Positions 12,192-22,832 of a DNA stretch of 64,000 nt are shown one piece after another (position 1 is the stretch's first letter; each line of letters begins with the position of its first letter). This DNA is from Dactylellina haptotyla (taxonomy: Eukaryota; Ascomycota; Orbiliomycetes; Orbiliales; Orbiliaceae), in assembly GCA_031310005.1 (NCBI GenBank), contig CM062384.1:2294001-2358000 (forward strand), read 5' to 3'. The position numbers and the translations under genes were made by a program. The notes under the pieces are model-generated. The model was not told the DNA's origin, made no database searches, and saw only the letters and a list, made by a program, of their open reading frames with translations.

Positions 12192-12342
12192 CCAGAGCTC
12201 GCGTTGGATCCAACGCAGAAATTCCAACATACAATTGTTTCTCAAAGCTGCAGGCTACCTTCGTAAATATTTCGCTTCTTTCATTCGTGTGTCTAGACAC
12301 CATCGGCGTGCGAGCAGCTTTAGCTATCAAAATCAAGTGGAT

Positions 12343-13506
12343 ATGGCAGAAGAAATGTCGGCTGCTTTGAGTATTGCTCGTCGACTCTCCCTTAGCGGAG
12401 GCAAGGGCGCGATCCCGCAGCTCGGATATGGCGTACGTATCCGTCCCTGTTCGCCTGGCTCGCGGATATCAACATGCTAACTTTCTACTCCCATGCCTTT
12501 GTAAACAATTAGGTATACCAATGGTAAGTCTATTATTTTTGCAATATATTTGCTTCCTTTAATATTTGATTGTCTAACAGAGCTGAAATATAGTCCCGCG
12601 GCTAAAACTACCGCGACGACCCTTCACGCCCTGCAGACGGGCTACCGCCATATCGACACCGCGGGCATCTACCGTAACGAACACGCTGTAGTCGCCGCGA
12701 CCGCCCAATTCCTCTCCGCGAATCCATCCGTCACCCGCTCTGACATCTTCATTTCTACAAAATTCGCCCCGCAACTGCAAGGCTACGAGGCCGCTAGAAA
12801 CTCTATCGCGCAGAGTCTCAGCCATTTCCGAAACCCCTTAGCCCCCGGTGACCAGCGGTTGAATATCCCCGCGAATCGTCCGGACGGTCGATCTCGGTCC
12901 GCCTGGCCTGATGATCCTGAATTCTCAAAGGAGAAGACCGAGAACGATGGGTTGGGATATATCGATCTGTATCTGATCCACGCGCCATCAGGGTCCCTCA
13001 ACGACCGCAACGGCGCGTGGAAAGCGTTGGTTGAAGCCCAAGAACGTGGGGAGATCAAACACCTCGGCGTGAGTAACTACGGCGTCCGCCATTTACGTGA
13101 ACTATACGAGTTTATCGCCGCCGAGGAGAGAGCCGGACGGCCAGGCGGGAAAGTAGAAGTCTGGCAGGGCGAGATACACCCTTGGTTGAGTCGACATGAT
13201 ATTAGAGAATTCTGCGAGGAGCACGGAATAATTATACAGGCGTATAGCCCCCTTGCGAGGGCGACGAAATTTGGTGATAAATTGCTACGGGAGGTCAAGG
13301 AGCGCACGGGAAAAACCGAGGCGCAGATTTTGGTGAGGTGGAGTTTACAGATGGGGTTCGTGCCGCTGCCAAAGTCCGAGAGGAATGATAGGATTGAGGA
13401 AAACGCGGGGGTGTTTGATTTCGAGCTGACGGAGGAGGAGGTGAAGAAGTTGGATACAGGGAGGTATGAGCCGTCCAGTTGGGATCCGACTGTTTGGACC
13501 AATTAG
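12343..13506 (+). CDS. Aldo-keto reductase with an 11-nt microexon
   Basis: NAD(P)H-dependent carbonyl reductase of the aldo-keto reductase superfamily. Exons 12343-12432, 12513-12523 and 12594-13506 give 337 residues. The middle exon is only 11 nt, but it supplies the conserved strand GYG-VYQ and is needed to restore frame; direct joining of the outer exons would be out of phase. The catalytic tetrad is visible as Asp55, Tyr60, Lys90 and His163 in GYRHIDTAGIYRNE, FISTK and YIDLYLIH. LVRWSLQMGFVPLPKS and the following KSERNDRIEEN carry the cofactor-binding end. Residues ~113-150 form a long charged insertion before the His motif, where most relatives are shorter; this could be lineage-specific or a retained intron. 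Substrate unknown. Confidence 0.85.
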
Positions 13507-13630
13507 ATTACATATTCTGCATATCTGATCATAGGAAAAATCATTCAATGAAGTTTGATATGTCTACATATTTTACAAATATTGCTATATAGTGTTTTCT
13601 AAAATTAAGTTTGTCGTGCACCGAAAAAAT

Positions 13631-15064
13631 TTAAGCAAAGTTGGTAAGAATCAATCGCTTAATAAGTTCTACCTGTCCCGCGATCTCCAACAACGTCTGC
13701 CCACTCGTCATCATCGCCTCTTTGATCTTGAAATCCCAATCTCCACTGGGCGTGTCCGGGAAATCCATCGCTACAACTCCCAGATTCACCGTCTGTGTTT
13801 CAACGGTATCCAACCACGACTGCATCCGTGCATTTATCTCATTTGCCCAAACACTAGGCTTATACAACGTACTCAACCCTTCGATATTCACCGCCGACAG
13901 GAAATTCACATTCAACTGCGATGAGTTGAACGCTAGATGGGTATCGAGCATATACTGCACCGCGTTCCATTTGGTGTTATAATCAGGGTATCCATCTGAA
14001 GTGGTCGCGGGACTGTACAGATCCTGCACTCTGATGTCACCGCTGGTAGAGGTGTGGTTGCCGTTGTTATTCGCGACATCCATATAGAATCCTAGGTTTC
14101 CATTGTAACGGCGTAGGAGGACAATCTTGCCGCGGACGTCATCCAGTTTTGGAAGTACGGGAGAGGTATACCAGGCTCCGTGCTGGCTATCGGTGAAATA
14201 CGCGTTCAGTTTAGTCTCGAAGTCTGCAGGTTGTGCGACGCCGTCATAGTCCCATTTAACAGAGCATAGAATTGTCTCGTTGGGATGAGCGGCGAGGAAA
14301 TCGTGAAAGTTGAGAAAAACATCCTGTGCGTATCCGTCAATTTCTAACAGACCGTGGCGAAGCTTCAGCGGGTCCGCGGTGGAGCCAAGCCGTAAATCGA
14401 AGAAGCGAATGCCATTTAGCAGTTGATCGGGTATGAGGCTACTTTGGGTGGCGCCTAACTCCGGTGCCAAAGAAATCTTATCCGTCTGGGCAGCGCTATC
14501 GTGGGTTCCTGGGATCGTAAACCCGGTGACCAAGAGACTCCCGTCAAGATTAGTCATCCAGTTGGCAGTGTCCACTTGGTAGTTTGATTTCCCCACTGGA
14601 CAGAACGTAATATTATCCTGATACTGGTGATACCGGCCGCCGAGTCTATAATCTTGATTATATATTGTGCTGAACGTAAACGCCCCACCATTGACGACAT
14701 GAGAGTCCCATCCGTAGGTGCTATCCCAGATGAAACCTGGGTCGAGGGATTCGATATGGCGTTTGAAGATTAGAGTGTCAACTGGAACTGCGCGCGGGGT
14801 GTTGTGGACGACGAACACACCGTAATCCGGGTACGCGAGTGTGAGGATTGATAATTGGGTATTTGCGGAAATTGATTTTTCCATTTTGGATAGGTCATCG
14901 GTATTCCAGCCCTGAGGGTCTGGGCCGGTGTCGCCCACTCCATCACGACGGATCAATCTGCTGGTAGATCTTGTTGCAAGCTGAGAATTTGATGACTGGC
15001 TCAAGGTGGCTGCTTGGGCAAGAAGAGCAGATGCCGATAATATTAATGATAATTTCGCTAACAT
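13631..15064 (-). CDS. Secreted PI-PLC X-domain-like phosphodiesterase
   Basis: A single-exon gene of 477 residues that starts with a signal peptide (MLAKLSLILSASALLAQA) followed by a dibasic site (LIRRDG, residues 37-42). Residues ~175-460 resemble the small, bacterial-type phosphatidylinositol-specific phospholipase C barrel: the two catalytic histidines fit His188 in TIPGTHDSAA and His237 in KLRHGLLE, with GIRFFDLRL between them and VAMDFPDTPSGDW near the end. The enzyme would cleave phosphatidylinositol or GPI by a cyclic-phosphate route outside the cell. The ~130 residues before the barrel are not a domain I recognise. Asn-X-Thr/Ser sites fit secretion. Confidence 0.85.
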   Translation of the reverse strand: MLAKLSLILSASALLAQAATLSQSSNSQLATRSTSRLIRRDGVGDTGPDPQGWNTDDLSKMEKSISANTQLSILTLAYPDYGVFVVHNTPRAVPVDTLIFKRHIESLDPGFIWDSTYGWDSHVVNGGAFTFSTIYNQDYRLGGRYHQYQDNITFCPVGKSNYQVDTANWMTNLDGSLLVTGFTIPGTHDSAAQTDKISLAPELGATQSSLIPDQLLNGIRFFDLRLGSTADPLKLRHGLLEIDGYAQDVFLNFHDFLAAHPNETILCSVKWDYDGVAQPADFETKLNAYFTDSQHGAWYTSPVLPKLDDVRGKIVLLRRYNGNLGFYMDVANNNGNHTSTSGDIRVQDLYSPATTSDGYPDYNTKWNAVQYMLDTHLAFNSSQLNVNFLSAVNIEGLSTLYKPSVWANEINARMQSWLDTVETQTVNLGVVAMDFPDTPSGDWDFKIKEAMMTSGQTLLEIAGQVELIKRLILTNFA

Positions 15065-15216
15065 ATTGGTAAAAAGAATGTCTTCGAATGGGGATTAAAA
15101 GAATGCAAAGAGTGAATTTGGTCTAAGTTCGTTCAAAGATAAGGTATAGTATTATGAAGAATATTTGGTAAATGAATGGATGGTATACTGTTTTGAGAGT
15201 ATATGGACAACACTGG

Positions 15217-15226
15217 TATTTATATA
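15217..15226 (-). promoter_or_regulatory. TATA box of the PI-PLC-like gene
   Basis: On minus it reads TATATAAATA, about 155 bases upstream of the ATG at 15064. Confidence 0.55.
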
Positions 15227-15808
15227 TGGCTTTGTTTAAATACAACTCGTCGAATTCGAAGCTAAATGATTTCGAAGCTCTCAAAAATCGTAGTGAGGTT
15301 TAGCGATTGTTGGAATCCAGAGACGCTCTGAACCACAAGCTCTCTAGCTTTGGATAAAATATTGAAATTTATGCGACAAATAACTTAAAAGAGCAACAAA
15401 GGGCCTAGAATACGTCGTCATTCTGCCTAGATTATTGATTTTGGCTTAGCCTGAGATTTTTGCAACTGGTGCGAGACTAAATTTCCATATCACGTCCCTT
15501 TCCAGGTTTGGCCGACACGTTATAGATTGATTGCTCCGAATGATTATTATGCACCCTAAATACCCAAGATCTCAAGTTTTTTTTTTGCATGAACGAGTCC
15601 TATCCACAATCACGCTAGAATAATAGTCTGGATTGCCCTATAGGGTCACCATATTTTGTTCGGCGAAGCATAATGTTGGGTTCTATGTGTTGTTTTGGGT
15701 GTGGCCAACTTGGGAAGCAAAACGGAGGAATCGGATCTTCGGCCAAAATTTTGAACGTAAACTGAAGTAGATTTATATAACTTGTTTGAGACTGTAGATA
15801 TGCTATGT
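15227..15808. other. Intergenic, no gene seen
   Basis: AT-rich spacer between the PI-PLC-like promoter and the kinase 3' end. Small overlapping minus ORFs at 15615-15852 lack any recognisable feature. Confidence 0.55.
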
Positions 15809-18800
15809 TTATGCGTGACATCTCCGGAGTCTCTGAATGACTTGCTCCTCAAATTTCAGTTGTTGTAGGTTTCTAACTTGCTCCCCTCCTTCATCATTAT
15901 CGAAACCACTTAAGCAAGTTTCAACGGCAGCTTGGTAACCTGCACCCATATAGTGCCCGAGCATGGGTACCCTCTTCGACTGCAAGTACTTCAAAGACTC
16001 ATCATTTGATGGAAATGCCTCACTTCTAGTCAAGGTTCCGAGTGTGCCCCATAAACCGATTTCGAGGAGGACCAACCCAAGGCTGAAATAGTCATATCGG
16101 AGTTTGTAAAATTTTGTGTGAGTATCGTAATCGATGCCAAGTTTGTGCGTTACTTCCTGCATGACTTTAGCTTTACGTGCGTACTCAGGATGATAATATT
16201 GAGTAATGTTTTTATTGTCATCCTGACCGATGGTAAACGCGAATGGATCATCTTGACGACTATGGTTAAATCCAATTAAGTAGGGGTTTACCAACCAACC
16301 AGCTGCGCTCTGGGACTTGGCTTTCTCGTTAGGGATAAATAGTAGCACATTATGTGCGGAGATGCTTTTATGGAGCCAGCCGACTTTGTGAAACCCTGAG
16401 AGAGAAAGTGCCAATGTTAGCGCGAGTTGGAAGCGTGATCCGAGGGTAGGTTGCTCTCGAAGCTTAGATGACTTCGCAATCACATCTTCGAGGGTTCTTG
16501 GTACGGTGTCTAAGTGGTTTGGGAAATCGAAAATAAGACCGAGGGAATTGTTTCCTGCCGCGTGAAAGAAGCCTGAGCACTTAAGTATCCGGAAGTCGGG
16601 AGGAGGCTTCGTAGAGTTGAGCAGTAGAGCTAGGGCTTCAATTCGAGCGAGAAGTTTCTCCAGGAAGATTGTTTCAAGGTTTCCGTATCGAATCTCTTCA
16701 ACGAGGACGCTTGGCACCCCAGAATATCTCTCCAACCGGGTCGCAGCTTGTTTATGGTCTCCTAATTTGCTGACAAGTTTTATCAGGCTGGAATCGACTT
16801 TTAGGTGATGAGCTTCATATCCTGATTTCTCTTGTGCCGCTGCAATAATAGACATTCGTTTGATTCTGGCAAGGGTTGAGATTCTATTGCTCGTCCTTCC
16901 CGGCTCCTCGGATGTCTTGAGTAACTCGTCAATATCCTCTGAGCTAACCATCTCTATCTCCCAATGTGCATTCGCTCGTGTTTCGAGCTCTGGTGGTAGC
17001 AAATCGACGAGTTCGTCACTAAGAATCCGCAATGACGAAAATAAAGGTGATAAAGCACCTTCTAGCCTTGGAATAGTCGCTTTAAGTTCGTTATAAATGC
17101 TTTTTAGACAGGAACATATGGCGACTAGATTCAGCTGGTAGTCTGTATCTATACCTATTGGCTTTTTTGCGTCCCCGTTGGACTGATTATGCCCCAGCAA
17201 AAAACCCCAACTCTTTATTCGCATGAACTCTGCATAGGCTTCGAAAGAATCTGGAAGTTTGTCGACGATATTTTGATAAAGGTTGTACACTAGTGAGTAG
17301 TAGAATCGAGTAGCTATTTTTCGCAGACTTAGCGTGACTTGTCGAGCGTTCGGCCTAGCGTCTGGATCTAGATCAAGCATTGATCTGATTAGTTGTATGA
17401 GTTCTCGACTATATTTGTCATGGTCGCTATCGAGCTCAAGTAGCCACTCCTGAACGCCAGGGTTCACTCTCCCGATCCCTGCATGAAAAGCGGACATTCT
17501 AGAATTTCCAATTTTGACCCTTCTCTTAGTTTTGTACTCTTGTACTCCTTTTTCTCCCATTCGCATGTATGTGAGAATTTCTGATAGTATACCACCAAAA
17601 GACCATATATCGCTTGATTGGCTAACTGAATTCTTCGCAAATCCTTCGCTGAAGTCTTCGCACTCTGGGGCCAGATAGTCACCGGATCCACCTTGGTAGA
17701 TGTCCTTGGCGGCTGCGGCAGAGCCCCGAATTTTTGAAAGCCCAAAATCAGCTAGGACAAATGTATCATCGTGAACGAGAATATTTTTCGGTTTTAAATC
17801 GTAGTGACAGCCCATCATCTCAATGTTCAATCTGTCTAGTGTATAGTGATGTACCTTCTCAATGGCTGATGATAAGTCGCATATTGCTGTTAGAAAAGTT
17901 TCATCGGGTTTAAAAGCCTGTGGGCGTTCCTCGGACCGAAAGAAGGTTGCAAGATTGCCGCCCGGTATGAATGGAAATATGAGATTGTGCTTTCCTTTGT
18001 AGGTATAGGATGTGAGTAGTTCGATTATATTCGGGTGTTTCAATTCGTTCAAAATACTGAGATTGCGTAGTTCCTTTTTATAATCGTTTTCATCTTCAAC
18101 TGCGGTTTCGGACCTAGAGCCAGGTATATCTCGACGGCCAAATAATACGGACTTGAATTCTTTTCTGACCATCCATTGATCCTAGACATAACTTAGCTTA
18201 AGAATTTTAAATTTCGGCATAAAAATAACATCGAGCTGGGCTTACATTAGCCCCCGGTAGTAAAGGCACAATTTGGTGTTCTGGATGCAGCCTGATTTCG
18301 AATATATCGCCGAAACCACCTGCATCGATCTGTTTGTTGAAGGTGAATGGGAATATAATTTCTGGTGGCAGCTCACGATGAATCACATTTTTAGACCAGA
18401 CCGGGGCTATAAATGCCCACTGTGCATCGTAGAATTGGTCTGCAATATCTGGAACAATTCTCTTGAGTAACTCCTTAGTAAGAGGAAGTTTGTCGTCGAA
18501 ACTGGAACCTTGAAAATTATCATTTTCCATGAATTTCGATATCAAATGCTCTTGGTCTCTAAGGAGGATCAGTATTCCGAATATCCGTATTCCTTTTGGT
18601 ATGATCCATTTCAATATATCTCGTTTGTGGTAAAAAGGTATTCTTTCAAGTTCGAATAACCTATCCACCACTTTGGATATCTCTTCTTCTGTTAGGAGGT
18701 TGTAAAGAAGCTGAATTGGTATGAATTTTCGAACTTCATCTGGATCGACATTTCCATCTGATTCGCATTGATACAGTAGAGACCGTACCCTCTCACAAAG

Positions 18801-18809
18801 ATCACTCAT
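15809..18809 (-). CDS. Tandem kinase / pseudokinase-like protein (HeLo/DUF7580-type C-terminus)
   Basis: Exons 18809-18246 and 18181-15809 join in phase to 978 residues. Residues 1-155 are helical and unassigned. A protein kinase follows: Gly-rich loop GGFGDIF (~162-169), candidate Lys195, HYDLKPKNIL (~314) in place of HRD, DFG at ~333, and LAPE. All key catalytic residues are present, so it is probably active. After a helical middle, residues ~720-960 form a second kinase-like fold with HKSISAHNVLLF where the catalytic Asp should be and YLIGFNH where DFG should be, so it looks catalytically dead. This tail resembles the DUF7580 part of fungal prion-inhibition/HeLo-associated proteins. The substrate is unknown. 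It is divergent to the CorA-like gene at 19756; a role in self/non-self response is inference. Confidence 0.85.
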
Positions 18810-18998
18810 TTTGGGATAGCCTAGGGCAAGTGAGGGAATAATACAATAAAATATTTAAACTTCTTGCTAAATGATATAGTGGAACTCAATATCTGCCACA
18901 AAAGGGCGCGTCTGGGGAAACTGTGAATTAATAGCAGCGTTGTCGAATAATCTCGAGGTGTGACTAGGGAAAAATCAGCTTAGATGAACATCTGTAGA

Positions 18999-19261
18999 CT
19001 AAGAAAAAGAGCAATATAATACATCTGTAAGTCTATCTCTCTCGCTGTACAATGTAATAATCAGGAATTCATCGTCAATCTTGAAACGGACATTGGTGGT
19101 TTAGTGTAGGACACGTTGGCATCGGGACATCGGTGTTCACCTACCACTTCCCATTCGTAGTTGTCTTTTCCGAACCAACCAGCAAGTAAAGGATCTAGGA
19201 CATCTCTTTGAACGTATCTAGAAGATATCTTCTCTTTATAAACAGGCATACTGCAGGGCAA
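18999..19261 (-). CDS. Candidate 65-residue gene between the kinase and CorA-like genes
   Basis: Exons 19261-19145 and 19079-18999, split by a 65-nt intron (GTAGGT donor, CACTAAAC branch-like site, CAAG acceptor), give 65 residues in phase. The first exon reads as a compact charged protein (SSRYVQRDVLDPLLAGWFGK), continuing DNYEWEV then IDDEFLIITLYSERDRLT, which looks like an alpha-beta mini-domain. Without splicing the frame also stays open to a stop at 19061 (66 residues), so the intron is not forced. I do not recognise the family. It lies 190 bases upstream of the kinase start on the same strand. Confidence 0.4.
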
Positions 19262-19755
19262 TATGTGGTAAGAGTGTTATCACAATGGTGGGGCGGGATG
19301 ATGTGTTGAGATGGTGAGGGGTTAGTCGAGTCCTCAACATCTCGAGACATCTGGCAGCGTTTATAGACAGAAGGGTAGAGAAAGCCCCGTCTGGCTGAGA
19401 AAAACCAAGCTATACTTAGTGATAGGTTTCCAGCGGGGGTGATCGATCGAATCCTGCCGGCAGAATGACAAGGTTAATTCATGTCACACGGTGCGAAGCC
19501 AGGGCGGGTTTGCGTTCACGTCAACCAGCAGCCACGGATCCACCCAACAAGAGTTTCAGGCGTGGCGAAGTGCATGCAGGGTGAAGTGAGTCGCACAAGG
19601 CTGGGAAATGGCGGCGATCCGCCGTGTCTTTTGATGTGATATTAGCTGGGTGAAAGAAAGGTTCATATTTTCTTAAACCGCCAAAGAAGCACTGAATCTT
19701 AGATTGACTTCAGATCTTTCCGTTTATATCAATATTATTATCTACGCGCTTCAGA
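19262..19755. other. Divergent intergenic region upstream of the CorA-like gene
   Basis: Upstream regions of the small minus gene and the CorA-like gene. It is relatively GC-rich around 19440-19620. No gene seen. Confidence 0.5.
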
Positions 19756-21523
19756 ATGGGTTCCCCCACCTCTGCAGCCCAAGCCGGCGGATGGTCGCCA
19801 GATATGCACCAACAACATTTTATCTCTCACTCGCATCAGCTTTTCACTCCGGATACCGACCAAGTCGAGTGTTTGCGAATCCTTGGGGACGAAAAAGTGT
19901 ATAATCAGCGATTTACGACTGAAAAGGAATCCTTACAGCAGTTGATAACAGTAATACTTGCTATCATTCACATAACGGGAGATAAACAGAGCTTAAAAAT
20001 AGATTTAATATACTAATTCTACAACGGGAGAACTAGGAGAATACCACGAAGGGGAAGGCGGCAATTTAGTATTACATGATTCAATTTATATTCATTTGCT
20101 GGGCTTATCTCCTTTCTAACATTTGATAGTATTATACGACAGCTGAATACTCTCAGCCGACTTTTGATATCAGAACAAGGACTGCGGTTTATAATAGAAG
20201 GCCATAGAATATCTTCAAGATTTCTTAAGGTTGTTACTGCCTTTGGGACTAGGCGGCATGATGAAAATCGCGCTTGGGACGGTTACCAAATCTCTCATCC
20301 CGGACCCGAAGTGACTGGTATGCGCAGATAATTTATAAGAAATCACCTAGCAGACCCATACCAGATTTATTGACCAAGTTCGTGTTAGAACTATCTTACG
20401 TCGTCCGTTATGTTGAACGGCATAATCGAAGCCCCCAGAACCCGTGGTCCGTCCGTCAAATAGGGGTTTATCAACAAGTGAGGCGATATAACGAGGATGA
20501 GACCTGGGTAATACTACAACCTTCCGAAAATGTCTATCTGCGGGTTAAAAATATTCTCGAAAACGGTTCTCCTACAAGAAATACGGACGAGAAATCTTGC
20601 TTTATACATCTAGAGATTCTAGAGCTCGTTGCAAGTGGCTGGGGTGACTACATCGAATGGGCGTGGGCAGAGGTTGATAAATTAGTATGTTCTTCGTCCT
20701 TGAACTCCTTTCCATCCTCGTTCGTATCCATCTCTAAGAAGTTCTCAAATAATTATAGGATGATAAAGCTTGCATATCAGAATTGGGCTTCGATAAAAAG
20801 AATGACTACACCGTTACATTTCAGGACTGTCAGAAGCTACAGCGACTCCGGCGGAGACTTCTGAGAGCGTTATCAGTTTTGGATTCGAATATCGCATTGA
20901 CTGGTGGTATTGCTGCTCGGTTCCCTGATATTTCCACCACAAGACTAGCAAATCATAAAGCAGAGATTGATCTTCACCGACGAAATCTACTTTTGATGCT
21001 CGAACATCTTAAGGGCACTTCCGACCTGGTTTGTATTTTTCAGTCATAAAACCCTTGATATTCTATCCTCTAACACTTTCTTAGCTCTTTAACATCTTAA
21101 GCACGAGGAACGATAAAACCCTCTTAAATGGGACGCAAGCAATGCAAGAAAGCCTTGGCTTGATGGGAAGAATTGCGCAACAGGGTAGAGACGACTCCAC
21201 AATCTTGAAGTTGTTGAGTCTTATTGCGACTGTATATCTCCCTGCGTCTTTAGTAGCTGTGAGTTCTGAAAGCCAAACCATCCAGTTCCTTCGTATCTTC
21301 AATAAAGCTAAAACTAATGGCGTACACATTACTTAAGACTATATTTAGCTCAAACTTGATAGCTCTAAGGGAAGATGTGAACGGCTCAAGCGTATTCCAC
21401 CCTGTTTCTCAATTTTGGTTGTATATTGTTTTAACCATTGCACTTACCCTTCTTACGTTTATATGCGTAGCCTTCGTCTTGAGGCGTAGGATAGTCGAAG
21501 ATATTCGCAGGCGTTGGTCGTAA
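19756..21523 (+). CDS. CorA-like two-transmembrane protein
   Basis: Six exons (19756-19950, 20143-20317, 20365-20684, 20759-21028, 21085-21258, 21338-21523) join in phase to 439 residues. Conserved-looking stretches are FLKVVTAFG, YVVRYVERHNR, PWSVRQIGVYQQV, WVILQP, a long helical region, then two membrane segments (LLSLIATVYLPASLVATIFSS and FWLYIVLTIALTLLTFICVAFVL) and a basic end. This matches the fungal CorA-like group by topology and helical bundle, but the Gly-Met-Asn selectivity motif of true Mg2+ channels is absent (IFSSN instead), so magnesium transport should not be assumed. The first intron (192 nt, GTAATA...GACAG) is the least certain join. Related proteins are common near fungal NLR and incompatibility genes. 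Confidence 0.8.
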
Positions 21524-22689
21524 TCTAGCTTGATGGTCTAGTTTGTATTTTTATCAAATGTAGATTATAACCGATCCCGACTTAAAATTCGAGCCAAGGT
21601 AAAAAAAAAAGTCAGATATTTCCGGTACCTAATTGCCATTTTGCACCTCTTCAGTTTTTCAACAGTACACAGGATTGGTAATTCGGTTTTAGAATGGCCA
21701 TATGGGAAGAGTTGCGACCGTATGCTAGAATGGAGCGTTATGAGTTGGCCTGAGCTCATTTGGTCCTGAATCCTGCAAAAATTTAAAGACACGGTCGTTG
21801 CAGCTAGCTGGATTTGGCTGCTGAAATCAGAATTGCGGGATTCGATCTTCCTTCAATAGCTCTCAGTTCTCTTCACCGGGCTGGATATTTTGAGATTTGG
21901 AGCGGACTAAAGGATTACCGACGGGTGAACTAGACCCGCGCGGTTTGACGGAAATGTCAGACCATCTATGAAAGGGAGGAAGCCGCATTGATGCCAACAC
22001 GTAGCGAAGATAGAACGCCCGCTTCTCCAAAAAAATCATCATTAATCACTCTACAAGAGCGGGTCCTCGACGTCGAGAAACTCTTAGAACCAAATCGTAT
22101 ACGACGGAACTTGTTTTCCCGTCCCGCTGAGGTAGAATGTACAATAGATTAGAGGTTGCATCGGACGAAAGGTGTTCGCCGTTTAGGGAAATTTTGTAAT
22201 ATATCACAAATCTTCGAATTGGCTGCGCCTTGATCTATGTACCATGTCATCCACGGTTCTTTCACATACTTCTAGACTCTTTCGCTTCCAGTCCCAATCC
22301 GTGGGAATGTCTTTTCTTCAAGGTTAAGTTTGTCCCGGTCCGTTACAGCCGGCTAAACATGCGCTAGTGTCTCCAGGGGGTGGGACCAAGCTTTTTGTTT
22401 AGAAAAGCTTAATTCACGGGCCCTTCTCCTGCCATCCCTGCTCCTGCGCATTTCGCAACCGCAAGAAACCATCATGTGCTGTTTCGGAAATGTGGGGAAA
22501 TGGGACGAATATTACAACGGTACAACTTAATCCGAGACGCAAGGCCGCACCCCTTGCTAAATTGGGATTTCTCCGAAGATTCGTCGTTGAAAATTTCCAT
22601 TATTTCGGCGAGCCAAGATATCCATCAATCAGATTGATTCAGATGATGACGGAACATGCCGAGCAAAGCAACGGGCGGCTATTCGAAGT
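21524..22689. other. Intergenic / upstream of polygalacturonase
   Basis: About 1.2 kb without a supported gene. GGGGTGGGA near 22376 is a weak candidate for a CreA-type carbon-repression site (SYGGRG class). Otherwise nothing. Confidence 0.45.
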
Positions 22690-22697
22690 TATATAAA
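22690..22697 (+). promoter_or_regulatory. TATA box of the polygalacturonase gene
   Basis: TATATAAA lies 143 bases upstream of the ATG at 22833. Confidence 0.6.
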
Positions 22698-22832
22698 GTG
22701 GGAAGTTTTCAAGTATGATATCGATTCATTCAGCAGGCAGTTCTCTCTTCGCCATTCACATTCTTTACAGCCAAGCGCTCTTCTCAATACTTGAAATCGG
22801 GATATTCAAGAATATACATTACAATTTCAATC

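Noticed and set aside
22370-22385. CreA-type site upstream of polygalacturonase
   Set aside because: A single degenerate GGGGTGGGA match; such sites are frequent by chance.
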